From Platycnemis pennipes (taxonomy: Eukaryota > Arthropoda > Insecta > Odonata > Platycnemididae): a DNA stretch of 64,000 bases. The stretch covers positions 111,079,027 through 111,143,026 of the forward strand of contig OW121856.1 in assembly GCA_933228895.1 (NCBI GenBank). The letters run 5' to 3'. The position numbers were made by a program, and so were the translations under genes. Of this stretch, positions 1-13,600 are shown one piece after another (position 1 is the stretch's first letter; the number at the start of each line of letters is the position of its first letter). The notes under the pieces are model-generated. The model had not been told where the DNA came from. It saw nothing but the letters and a program-made list of their open reading frames with translations, and did not search any database.

Positions 1-1533
1 TGGCTACACAGCTCATAGGGTGGCCTTGGAAATGACTCAAACCAACATCTGCTGCAGAGAAGTTTAACATTGACATTCTGCATTTATCTAATCATTTAAT
101 AATAGTAATTACTATTGTATAGTAAAGTACCTGTGTTGACGTTAGCCCATAATCTTCAAAAATGTAATTCTGGCATATAATTTCTATTGAGAAAATTTTC
201 TATTCGGTCATAATATTTGTTTTTATTTGAAAGAATTAAAAATTTAATTTCTAAATTAATTAAGTGTTTTAACATTTATAAGCTGTATATAAAATAAATA
301 AGATTTAGTAACATCACTAAAAATCCCCGGATAATAGAACTGATAGTAAGTGAAATCTAACTCATTGATCACAGGTCTTCATAAAGCATCAACCCATTTA
401 AACCTCCTCCAGGCTTGAAGGGTTAAGGGTAAGCAGATGTGAGAAATACCAGGAGAGCACTGTACATCTTTGTTTCCACTGCTGGTGTGCCTTCGTATGA
501 ATTTGTGACTCACAATTTCTCTCTCCATATCAGTGGATCTTACCGTTTGTTTGTGGAGGATGAAATTTTTTTAAAGAAAACTACAAAAAACAAATGTACA
601 TGGTGCTAGCAATGCATGCACCTTTGCTAACAATTGCTTGCATGAAGTACTATAAGGGTCTTCCATCACACTTCTAGTAAATTATTTATGGAAAAGCTCT
701 AGGGAGAAAAGCCATCGATGAACCCCTACAATGTAATGTTATTGATACCAGTGGTGTAAAATTGAACAGTTTCCAGAACTTCTAAAGGCCAAATAAAGCA
801 ATCAGCATTGTGAAGAACTCTTACTTAATATACCAACAATTTAACTTGATGTATGAATTGTTCCAACGAAAAGACACCAGACAGTGTTTTCAACGTAAAT
901 TACAAATATTTTGCATTTGGCATGAATTTCATTTGGTTCTTGCTACCTTTGAATTTTGAATGTTCTATATATTGGATTCAGATGACAATAGAGCTTCCAT
1001 TTGATAACAATTCTATTATTTATCCACACATTTCTTCCAGAAACATTTCCAACAATTCTTTAGTTTCATATAAAGATTGATTTGGAGCACTTGTAAACAA
1101 AATAATGAAATTGGAGTCGGCAGCCAAAACACACACTTGGCTTTGCGAATGGTGCCAAGCAGAAGAAACTCTTTATGAATAATAGAAAAAGAGCTGGCTA
1201 TGAAATTAACCCTTGAGAATTAGGTACATATTGAAATTATGTAGAGGAGTGTGAAGCACATTTTATATTACTTACAGTACTTGGAAGGGAAAACTGCATA
1301 TTGGGATTAAATGGATAATTCTCTTCTATTTTTTCATTTTGCATGCATTAGGGACATGATAATTCAGATTTCAGATAATTAACTCAGATGTAAATTCACC
1401 TCCATTTGAATAATATTTCTACCATGAATGTCCTCCATTGTCCATAACTGTTGGTGGTCAACTAATAACCATCATGTCACCTCAAAACCTTAAAAGGATT
1501 TTGGCAGTCAACACATACTGGGTTACATCATAC
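1..1533. other. Intron or downstream region, no gene recognised
   Basis: AT-rich sequence. On the minus strand positions 1-52 follow an acceptor-like CTCTGCAG and stay open as RCWFESFPRPPYELCS in the phase the last exon requires, but this does not look like a TSP1 repeat. I see nothing else. Confidence 0.5.
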
Positions 1534-1652
1534 CTTGGTATGCATGGAGACCGAATACACTCCTTGGTTTTCATCTCGGGCATCTTAATCTTCTCACAGT
1601 ATTTGTCATCCACACGACCTGCAATTTTCTCCATGCAGTACGGATTTGATTT
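1534..1652 (-). CDS. ADAMTS exon: end of second TSP1 repeat
   Basis: Acceptor CTTCCTCCAG and donor CCAAG|GTATGA flank 119 bp. It reads KSNPYCMEKIAGRVDDKYC, then KTKECIRSPCIPR, matching the 'C......R.V.D..C.....P...R.C....CP' half of a TSP1 repeat. It ends two bases into a codon. The next exon was not found with confidence. Confidence 0.88.
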
Positions 1653-4600
1653 CTGGAGGAAGGATAAAGGAAGTCCAAAGTCATTACACAATAAATCACT
1701 TCTTAGAAATCCAGAGGATACAAATTTAAATTCTGCTGGAATATACGAAGAATTCTCTCTCCTTTCAAGGAATTGTTTTTTAAAATTTAACTCATTTCTT
1801 AAATGAAATTGTGCAGGGGACATTAACTGAGCTAAAATATTGTGCATGCTGAATCAATTACCACAAAAATAATTACCCTGCTTTCATAAATAGTTGTCAC
1901 ATGTGTTAATTCTGTGATGAAGTAATCCCTTAGGAATTACTTCAGAGTACATTAATTTCAATAATCACAAAATATTTTTTTTAAATAACAGAAATATGAA
2001 CTATAATAATGAATAATAACATTTAAATTCTAATAATGAGGAACAAAATATAAAAAATGAACTTGTTAGTATACTGGAGAGATAGTTACATATTCAGGGA
2101 AATTCAAAAAATATTTTATTCACATCAGGAAAAAGAGCTTGATAATGCAATAATACGTCTGGAGAACTTATTACAAATTAGCTCTTTTTTCTTTGACCTT
2201 CATGCAGGGTGACATTTCTTATGTCAATTGAGTGGCTCGAATTTTATAAGAAGAGGAGGGAGGGTTAAATGGAAATCACCCTATTTACCAGAGCATAGGG
2301 TGCACATTTCCCCCTCAAAATATGGTCGGGTCTTATGCACCAGTAATTAAAATCATGAGTTGAAATTTCAGTAGCTCTGAAAATTCTTGTTTGTAGCAAT
2401 ATACATGAATGGGTATTCTATTTCATTTTGCCTTTTGAGAAAGAACGTGAATCGTTTCCATTCTTTTGTCTGTTCTATCAAAATAACAGATATTTCAAGT
2501 ATGCATAAAAAGCCAACTCCATTTCCATCCACACCCTTTCCTATAACCCGCTCCTACTGGCCACCTGTCCCTGCTGATGACCAAGGTAGCTGCACGGCAT
2601 TTTTCCTGCCTTCCAAGAAAATAATTCCAAAAGGAAATGAATGAGGGTTAATGGATATGGAGGAGTGTCAGGCTCCTTTGTGGCCTCCACTAGAGGTGCC
2701 AGGGACCCAACCATGGCGACTCCTTCCCACGCCAAATTCAAATCAATTACCTGTACGCCTCGGCCACACATGGCACTGCATGAGCTCCACTCGACATGGT
2801 TCCAATGGTACTCCCCTTTCCTTGGCTTCTCTGGTTTCTCTCCATAGCTGAACATGAAGGAAGCTCCCTCAACCGCTTGCGCCTGCCATACATTACGGGA
2901 GAAATCACCAAGTATTCACATTTAGACTTAAAATCGCTGATAGGCCCAAAAATCTCAATGGACAGTTTATTCACTGTAGACAAAAAAGGATTTGTAATGA
3001 CTCTGCTAATAATAATGATGCCAATGTGGCTTTCTATGCCTCACATTTACAAGTTTCTACCCCTTCCCATGGACTATGAACTAGAGCAGGGCTGCCCAGC
3101 ATGCATGCGCCACGCAGTGAACCCGTGCAAGGTGCAAACAATGACAGGGTTTCGTGCGCGCAAAGGGAGGGCTCACTCTAGGGCTGGGCAGTTTTCAGTG
3201 CACCGGTTCGGATGTTTTCAAAGACGACAATGGCAAAGGCCTCAGCAATGCTCGGAAAAGAACCGAAAGAAACAGTAATTTTCAACGTAAATTACACATT
3301 TCTTAGAAATATCGATGACAAAGTGTAAATTGGTTATAAGAATAAGAAAGTTTAAACATTTTCATAGTAAATAAAGAAAGAATGAAAGAAATCGATTAAT
3401 ATTTAGTTATTTTAGTGAGCGAAAGAAAACACTCTTGCTCTACCATAAATTGAAAAGGTCCATTTAACCCAATGTAAATACATAATTGGTGCCAGGAATG
3501 GCCCTGAGCCTTTTTTTTATACAGTCTATAGCACCTTCTAGTGTACATGCTAGAATCCTACAAAATTTCAGCTCAAACGGTTCAGTAGTTTCTGAGGAGA
3601 TGTGTAATGTAGAACTGTATATCACGGCTACCAAATGCACCGCGCAGTGCGCCTGTGCACGCAGTTTTGCACTCGTGCATTTTCCAGCATCTGGGCAGCC
3701 CTGATCTAGAGCATGGGAGAGGGTTGTGAGATCCTGTGACCCCTACAGCTGCGGCACGAGAAATGAAATTCAATTGTGGTAGGGCCAGCCAAGCTCCATA
3801 TTTCAAGGAAGAAGGAGACTGATGAAGGTAGTCTGACGGTATCTGCCGCATGGCATGGGGAATGTGAAGAGACATCTGACCCATCATGTTAAAAAACCAA
3901 TTGAAGAGAGCCGAGGAAAAACACTTGAAATATTTTTTCTCTGAATAAATATGGATGGAGTAAGTGACGCAATGGGTCCTGGCTAGGACAGGACCCAGTT
4001 GCAGCTCACGTGGGAGGGCAATTGGCCTGCCAATGGCTGATATACCTGGAGTCCAGAGCAATCATCGAGCAAAATACTTGGACAGCAGCGGAGACAATCA
4101 TGAAACAAGAAAATGGTAACAGCGAGAAGAGGCACCTTGAAGCATGAGGACCACACTCAGGGCAGGACAGCTGGAAAATGTACATGTGAGAGAAGGAATG
4201 AAAAAGGGGGGGGGGCTATGTGACAGCACAAGGTAATGGGGAAGCCTCAATCATGGTCAGAATATTAGGCAGAAAGGCTTGCCAATGCTGAGCAGGTGAC
4301 TGATTGAATATGCTAATGAATGTTTAAGGCTAACACATCAAATTTAGTCATTATTCAGCCAACGTGCCAACTAAAAACCGTAGAGGGGAAGAGATAAATT
4401 GCATATACAATCAGCTAGAAATTCGTGGAGGTAAACACTTAGAACTTTCTACTCAGCAGGTCATATGTTCTCTTCATTGTAGCCTACTGGCATAGGGAAC
4501 ACCCTGCAGAGTCAGTGTAGTACAAGAAAAGAACTCACAAATAAGTGGTGGAAGTGATTAAGGAACACTCGAACAAAATAACTACTTAATATATGGGTAT

Positions 4601-7600
4601 TGAGTAACTTTTCAAATAAGGTTCACAAAAAGAACAGCAGTGGTGACAAAAGGTAGGAGTGATCAGCACTCTAGCATTGAGCACTGCCCAGGCATTGAGT
4701 GGAATGGGCGAGGGGCATTTGACAATGCTGATGGGTAGAGTGGAGTGAAGTAAGGGAATGGAAACATAGAATAGAGCAATCACAAGCATATGGATTAAAA
4801 CACCATGAGAGGTACACATGGATGCTGAGATGTACAGAGAGATTCCAATTAGGTAAGACACATCAATTAAGTAAGGCAAAATTTATGAACAGCATGATAA
4901 TCTGTCATAGTTTCATCACGGTTGATAATAACACATATTATAACTTAATAGTAAAATGAATGCCGCATCAATGTGAAAAGGATTTGGAGGGCATTGAAAT
5001 AAAATGTGGAAGCGTTAGCTGGAGCAGAAAGGAAGGACTACCACAAGATAGTTGATGAAAGTGAACGTGACAATCTGTTTATAGAAATGGTGGATGAGGT
5101 ATGAGAACTCTAAAGAAGGGAACAAATAGAAAGGCAGGAAAAACAATACAAATGGTTAGTGCAGTGAGACTTAATCATGGGTATCATAAGATGTGATTGA
5201 ATATGAAAGAAAGCAGGAAACAGAAGAAAAAGAATGGAAAGGAAGGAAAAAATAAAAAAACTCAGGAAAGAAAACAATGATAAGAATACTTAAGCAGGAA
5301 TTCCACAGAGACAAAATCATTCACCTTGACCGGGATTCAAATCTGGAAAGGCGAATGATTCTGCTGTAGTGCAATTTCAGCGGGTAATGCCATTAAGGTT
5401 CTCGTGGTCAGTTCGTGGATATACAGTTTTTTAATAATAATTAGTGATGGGGTGAATCCAAAATTTGATCGAATCCGGAATCCTATTTTTTTTATCAAAT
5501 CCTAATCCTCCTCAATTTCATTAAATTCAAATCTTCCTTTTATCTGTAAATTGTTAAATAATAATTTCTTTATCATAAATTCTCTAAATTAAATCCAAAC
5601 AAAGCTGAATCTCAATTCTTAAAGTAAATAATAAATGAATAATGGTCATACAGTCCCGACTCACTGACATTTGTTGGAACTATGTCAGCAAACCAATGAC
5701 ATTCTCATACTTGGTATTTTCGATTGTCTTTTTTTGTCCTTTTGTAATAATACCATTCTTACAATATGCATGTTCGACGGATCACGTATGAGTCCTTTTT
5801 ATTCCTGACATCCACCCTCAACAGGTTGTGGGCCCAGGAAACTCAAATAAGATTATACTATTAGTGTTTTCACTATTAAGTTTTAAGTGTCATCAAGAAT
5901 GCAGAGTTCCGGTGGACGTGGTTCCATTTTTTCAATCAAAAAATTAAGCAGACAATTAGACTACAAGGACTGGAAATTTGCTATTCGTATGCTGCTGCTT
6001 CACGAAAAATTGTGGGATTAAGTCTCTGGCAAACTGACTCCTGCTTCCAAGGAATATGTCAAAAAAGAAAACCAGACGGCATTATCCACGATTTGTCTGT
6101 CAATTGAGCTGGAGCTTTACGTACACGTGAGTGAAACAATCCCCGTTAAGGATCCACCTAGCTGAGACATTTGAACCACAAGGTACTGTTGGACATCTAG
6201 CAGCCTTGTCACAGCTGATAAATATGCGGCGGCTGTCAGACTGCCGAGATACATCCGATTATATTGCTCATATGATGACTGCTGCGCAGAAGTTGAAAGA
6301 TACCAAGTTCACGATGGAAGATTTGGTGGGATCTATGATGCTCATTGGCCTGACTCCAAGTTATCGGCCCATGGCGATGATTTTAGATCACTCTGGGCGA
6401 AACCTCACTGCCGACTTTGTCAAGGCAAGATTGATGGCAGAAATTGTGTTTTGTGACCATAAATGGTCAAAAAACACAATTCTACTCTCAAAACACAACT
6501 CTACTCTCCTGCTAATGCTAAATATTAACTGCTTCACAGCATATGTGCTCTCCTGCTGAAATTTGTTGTTAAATCAACTGCTTCTGCTAAAAATTAACAG
6601 CTTTTTGATTCATGCACTCCAGTGTCTTCCTAACCATTAGCAGGAGTGCACCGAGTAGCAGTGGTGCCACATGGAATCCAGCTTCTGAAGGGGGACAAGG
6701 AGGGGAGACAAGCACATTGGAGCAGGTATTTATGCCTAACGTTAGCAGTTGCTATGCATACACTAATGAATATTAGCAGTTGAAAAGTAGCACGTTGCAA
6801 ATTAGGAACCCATCCCTACTCTTCACATATACACATTTACATGTATTATGTTTGCTTTAATAGGAACAAAGAATAAAAGCGATAAAAGAGAAAAAAATAA
6901 TATTTACAATGAGATGTAGCATTACACAAATGCCAGAAATGAGAGGAGTAGCATATTTATTGAATTTGAATATCAGATTCGAATATTAATCCTCACTCAA
7001 ATATCAAATATCTTGAATTTTGAATACCTTGAATACCAGAATTGCAAATTATACACTAAATTTTATCCTGCTAATAAAATTGTTGTCTGTTGAAGTGAAA
7101 TCCACTGTTCGATTAAATAAAAAAATAATAATTTTGGTTTTTTGGTCTTAATGGAAATAAGTGACAATAGATTGTAATGAGTTCTTGGTAACTCTTATGT
7201 AAAATAATTTGCTATTTGCGAAAGTACGATTTGGAAGAAAAGACACATTGTGCAACCTCTAATAAAGTAATGATGAATTCATAACAGAGTGGAAGCAGGG
7301 CTCATTTCGAGTGGGAACCATCAACGATGTGAACAAACTTCCCTCAACTTTGAATTGTTACTAGTGGTGATTGGTTTTGGCACGTTGTTTATGGTGAAAA
7401 GACAACAGTTCTTCCAGAATTCCAGGTTTAGTTCCTCAACATGCCAAATATAGCACTGTATGGGTCCCCAATAATCAGGGTTCGTACCAACTTTCCATTT
7501 TCAATTTCCCCGACTTTTCCCTGATTTCCCAATATTTGAAATTTCCCTGACTTTATATCAATGGCAAAACAGTCGTGCATAGGGTTTAATGGAAAAATAC

Positions 7601-10600
7601 AGTCAGGTATATTGTGAAATAAAATTTATTCATTCCAGGAAAGTAACATATTCCAATCAAAATTTAAAAGCAAAACAAAATGCAGAACATCCTTGTGATT
7701 TCTCCTAGCCAAGCGGCAAGCAGTGATCTTGTTCATTTCAAGTGACTTGATGCCCCCTGCTGAATTGACGGCGTCGTACCCATGACGCTGAGCAACCTAG
7801 CGAATCTTCCAGCTGGTTTCCTACAATGAGGTTCTTGTTGATTGACAACCCCCTCTCAACAAAGGCTTGGCGATGGCTGAGAATCGGTACTTTTCTCAGG
7901 AAAGGGAACAAGTTTTTGCACTTCTCTTGACCCTCTAAATGAGTTCTCCAAAAGTGGTCGACTCTTTGGTCAGCTCTCGAATAACTCTTACAATCAGAAT
8001 TAAACTGAGCATTTGATGTCAGGAGTTTGAACTCTGCTTCAATCTGGTCAGAGGTTTGTCCAGACAACCGTTTTCTCGCCATGAATGACTGCACAGCCAG
8101 TGATAATCTAGTCTTACTAGCACTCAAATTTGTAGAGATGAGAGCTGGATCACAGAAAGTTACACACTTTTCACTGTTTCAGGCATCACATAGTGGAAGT
8201 GAAACATACTGGGTGAGTAAAAAACTGTAGCACTTTTCCACTTTTATATTTAAAAAATTATAAAATTACTCTATGCACGTTTCGGCTTACCAAGCCATCT
8301 TCAGGTGTACACTCACAAACATATGTGACAGCAGTGCATTATATGTGAAAGAGGAAGGGGATGGGAGAAAGTGGATAGCAGAGGGGGGGAGAATGACTAG
8401 ATGGTGATTGGCGAGGAGAGAATTATGGAAAGGAAGGAATAGGATGAAGCACTCTAAGGAGTTTGTCCTTGGGACTGGATGAGGGAAGTGGTGGGTTATT
8501 TGGAAAAGGAATAGCAAGCAATGGGGAATGGATCCAGAAGAGTTGGTCATCCAACAATAGGTTACCATCGCTATGTATAATCTCCCACTGCTCCCATGCG
8601 TCGAATCTTGGGCCTTTTCTTTCAATATGTAGAATTTCCAGATCAAAGAGGCAGTGTGCGATGTCTCCAGGAGGTGTTTCCGCAGATAATTCCTTCCCCC
8701 TTCTGACCACCACTTTAAGGTGGTCCTTCCCTCATTGGAGAGCCTGCCCTCATCCACGATCATCTCTGCTGGAAGGCTCTCAATTACCAAAGGTAACAGC
8801 CACAGATAAAAGAGCTGCTTCAGGTAACTAAGAGAAGAGGTGTCTTGTAAATCAATTGTTATCAAGTCGATGAAATCTCTCAGATTCAGATTTCCATTGT
8901 AGTAAGTGGCTTCATGTCTAATGTTTCGACAGCTTACTTTGCCATCGGTCTCCGGGAGATGAATGAAGTTCAAGAAAAATTGGTTGACTTAAATCATGAC
9001 TGTAGTTTCCACCTCAGCAACACATGGAAACCAAAACTGAACATCATAAAAAAATCAGACTAATCGGGTGACAGCACATCCCGAGATTGAGGATATAAGT
9101 CGGTCAATTTTTCTTCAACATCAATCATCATCTGGACGAGAACAGTAAGCTGTCAAAATGCTGGGGGGGGGGGGAGGGTCAAAATGCTGGGGGGTGCTTG
9201 AATCGCTTGGGATTGATTCCGGTATGTAACTAAGGACTCACTCGTATGTTTTTACATTGTGTTTGGGATTATTCCGTACCGAAATCAATCTCGAACAATT
9301 CAAGCACACCCCCCCTGGACATGGAGCCAATTATCCAGAGGGAAACCCAAGAGTCCTTAATCAGCTCAATTCTCTGGGAAAATCGGAAGTCATTCAATTG
9401 TTAACAATTTTGTGGTCAGTTGCCCACGAGCAATGGAAAACAGCAGCAAATACTACAGGGTCACCAAGTTCAGTAATAGATCACTTAGATTTATGCAATA
9501 CATAAGTCACAAGCATAATGAAAAAGAATTAACTTACGGAAGCCATTAAAGTAATACCATACCATTATAAATAAACTTGCAGCTATAGGCCCAGGAATAT
9601 TAATGGACTCCTGTCTCAATTTAATCATTCCTAACCAAGCCTTGGAACCTGGCACTGAGAACTCTCCAAACACCCTCCTAGAATGTTAAACAATGATTAT
9701 ATATAAGCACATTCAATCTTTTGAACAAAGTAATATCATTATTATTAATTGTTTTACCAACTCCAATTATTTTTTCATTTTCCATGCTTGATATTTTTAA
9801 AGAGCAAATATCTCATCTCACTGGTATTTACTCGTTAAACAATGAGAATCATTTGATGGAATATTCACTCTGAATACACTGACCTAAATTTACGACAAAG
9901 AGAAGCCTTTGTCACTTAATGAATGTTTGGTCACAAGGGTTATCTAGGATTTATTCTACCATTGAAGTACCACATTTGACAGAGAAATGAAAGAATGTTA
10001 AGAATCAAATGGAAGAGATATCATTATTTGAGAATGTAGAAAAGCATAAACAAAAGTGACTTCCAGAAAAGCTGCACGAGTTACTTGGTGCTCCTCACTG
10101 ATGGCGGTGGGGTCACATATCAATAACACTTGTGGTCCTTTGATTCAAAAGTGGTTTGAAAAATCAGCTATGGATTATAGAATAAATATCTACAAAAAAA
10201 ATTAAATTCTCTAAAGTATTAATTTTCTGAAGTGTTACATTTTTGTTAAAGAGATTAAGAGCTTCTTCCACACCTAATTGAGGAAGGAAAAGGGGAAGAA
10301 TTAGAAAGGAAGTAGAAGAAAGCTTCAAACGTAGTAAAATGCTTACTTTGAATGAATTCAAGGATTGTGAACTGGCCATGAAAATTGGAATCACCCACTG
10401 AAATAGACTATAGCAGAATTTCCATAATAGAGAAAAAATCCACCTTGACAAGGAGTTGAACCCATACCCCCAGCCAGGTGCTCCACCAGTTGAGCTACCG
10501 AGTCTTTCTTCTCCCCTGTGGGCTTCTAGAGGCCTTAACGTACAAATTACCGCTCGTCTATGACATTGTATGTACACCAAGCCAGCAACATCCTGTCTTA

Positions 10601-13600
10601 TAAAGCTTCTTGAGTTCCCAGGGGAAACTGAAACCTTGTTGGCTTAATTGGTTAAAGCATTTGGCCAGAAACTAGGGGGTTTCAGGTATGAGTCACTCTC
10701 AAAGTGGATTTTTTCTCTGTGGAAATTCTGCTATACGTTGTATGTAGTTTTTTCAAGACACTAAGCATGTACATAAGTACATGCATTTCCTAAAAAGTTC
10801 GGAAGTTCAATAGAGCCCATTGAATGTTGTAAATGTGATCAGATGCAGAAAAAGATGAACAGCTTGCTCAACAAAATTTAATGAAAATTAAAAAGTACAT
10901 ACTGCCTTCTTCATATGTAGTACAGTTATGTAACCTCTACTGAAGTAACATATAAGGCTGATTCTAATATAAGGTACCCTAATAAAAATGTTTACAGTGA
11001 AAAACACTGAACTGAGTCCAAACTGATGCTTTGTCACAAAAATCTGTATTCTAACTGGCATCAAAGTGAATTCAACTGCATTCAAACTTAATACGGAGGA
11101 GCTGCGGCTATATTCACCTTGCTTGAATAAAGTTTGAAGTCTTTTTGACCACCAAAATTTTTATTCAAGTAATTAAAAATTTAACTAACCACTTGGCCAA
11201 CACACTATAATTACTTTTTATCCTTAAGGCACCTTTGCAAGCCTTATTGAAAAATAGTATTCATTTCAACTACATATGTTGTTTAAAGAAAATTCTTCCA
11301 GGGAAGATAATTCAAAAATTAAATGACAACATTTGAAAATTATGCAAGAATAATGGATGCCATCCAATTAGACACAGCGACTGGGAGATTAGACATGCAA
11401 TAGGATCAACTTCAAAATAAAGATCCCTTGCAAACAAATGCAATAAAATACAGCACTCTGCATTATCAACCTTAGTTATTATGTTAATGTATGATTTATC
11501 GAGGCAGGTCAAAATCCAAACACACTACTCTTTGCCAATGCTTCAGAATGTATTTCATTCCATGTTTCAGACTAAAAATGTATAACATATGAAGGCCCAC
11601 CACATTTAAAACGTTGATGTACAGACATCTACCACCTACCCTATTTAGATCATTAACCACTGGTGTCAGTCATGAAGAAAAATATCTCCAAAATAGGGTC
11701 AGTAAGACTACAAAGGCTAAGACTTAAACTTTTACACTATTCCTTAAATGTCTATTATGTACCAGGTAAGGACTTACATGTTGCAGATATGTTATCAAGG
11801 TCCTACCTTAGGGAATAAGTCCAGGAGGATCCACAACTGCTAGAGATGGTTCATACAGTCAGTAAGTATCTCCCCATGTCAAAAGACAGAAAGGAACAGT
11901 TTTGGGAAAAAACTAGTACTGATAATGTTTTAAATGAAGTTGTCAAAGCATGTACTAGTGGGTGGTCAGATTACAGTAGATTGTCACCTGAACTTCAACT
12001 CTTTTTCAAGCTGAGAGATGATTTGTATTATGAAGATGGGCTGGTCTTCTTGGGACAAAAAATTGCAGTACCAAAAGATATGAAATCTTATGTGCTTAAA
12101 TAGTTGCATGAAAGTCATAGTGGGATTGAAAAAACATGTATCAAAGCTCGGCAGTTATTCTTTTGGCCAGGGATGTCACGTGACATTGAGACTGTTATCA
12201 TCAACCAGTGTATAATATGTAATAGATTTAAGCCAGCCAACAGGAAGCAACCTTTGTTGCCTCATGAAGTACTAAAGTTGCCTTTTGAGAAGATTGCATG
12301 TGACATTTTAGACTTTGCCAAATGCTCTTATCTTGTTGTAGTAGATTATTATTCAAAATGGTTGGAGTTAAGCCCATTGCCGAATAAAACAGCCTCCTCA
12401 ATAAGAGATGCACTGCAAAATATATTTGCCACTCATGGCATCCCAAGAATATGCATTGCTGACAATATACCATTCCTGTCATACGAATGCCGAAAGTATT
12501 TCAAGGAGATGGAGATAGAGTTAAGGACCAGCAGTCCCCACTATCCACAAAGCAATGGTCTTGCAGAGAAGGGAGTACACATAGGTAAGCAGTTGTTATT
12601 GAAAAGTCAGGCAGCAGGTGCGGACTTCAGAGATTTACTGAGGGAATATCGAAGCTCCCCAATTAAAGGGCTGAATGTGTCCCCTGCACAAATATTGTTC
12701 AGTCATCAGCTGCGAGGTAAGCTTCCAGTTACTATGGAAACATTAAGGCCTAAGGTACCTGAAGGCATACATGAAGCACTCTGTGCTAGGCAGGAGAAAA
12801 TGAAAGAGTTTTATGATAGAACCTCTAGGAGGCAGGTGAAGAGCTATTGTAATGGGGACAAGGCATGGGTCAAAGCAACTTAGCAGGAGCGTTGGGAACC
12901 TGTATTGTTACCGATGTACACAGTTGTCCCAGATCTTACCTAGTAAGGAACAATAAAGGTAACGTTGTAAGACGTAATGAAAACCATTTGCGACCTAACA
13001 TCTCAAGAAAGAAACACTTCAAGACCCTCTTTTATTACTGGAAAAAAATGTTATCAGTAACAAAAATAATTCTTGTAATAATAATGTTATCAGTAACAGA
13101 AATAAATATTGTCATAAACCACAATTATTGACAGGAGATCATGTTACATCATGCTCCCCCCAAAGGGTCCCAAAGGCCCAAGTACTGATCCTTTTTTTTA
13201 TGCATGATATGTAGTGCATGTTTGGTGAGAGTTCACCCCCTGCCACACACCTTTATGGTGGCTTGCAGGGTATTATGTAGATGTAGATGAAGGGTCACTA
13301 CCGGCCCTCTCAGGAGTCAGGGGCCCACAGCAACACAGCCCACCAGAGTGGAAATTGGGATCACCCAGAGTGGAAGAAACATCAAAGCCCCTCAGCATCT
13401 AGACCTATAAAGGGGGAGGTGTTGTAGTCAACCTAGTAGGTTGGCTAACGTGTATGTAGTAGGTGTGAGTTGGCCACCCTGTGCCTGTGTACTTCCGGTA
13501 AACCCAGCATTGTAAATCAGTGTAACGATAATGGTGGACGCTATTAAAAACGTGTCCGTGTAAATCTACAAGTACGATTATTGTAGGCTAGCATCCCCAT

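Noticed and set aside
1..52. Possible further ADAMTS exon RCWFESFPRPPYELCS
   Set aside because: It has an acceptor and the right phase but no resemblance to a TSP1 repeat or other ADAMTS tail domain, so it was kept only as a remark.
2210..2360. Possible pogo/jerky-type repeat (GGTCGGGTCTTATGCACC)
   Set aside because: Only one side resembles such an element. No inverted end or target duplication seen.
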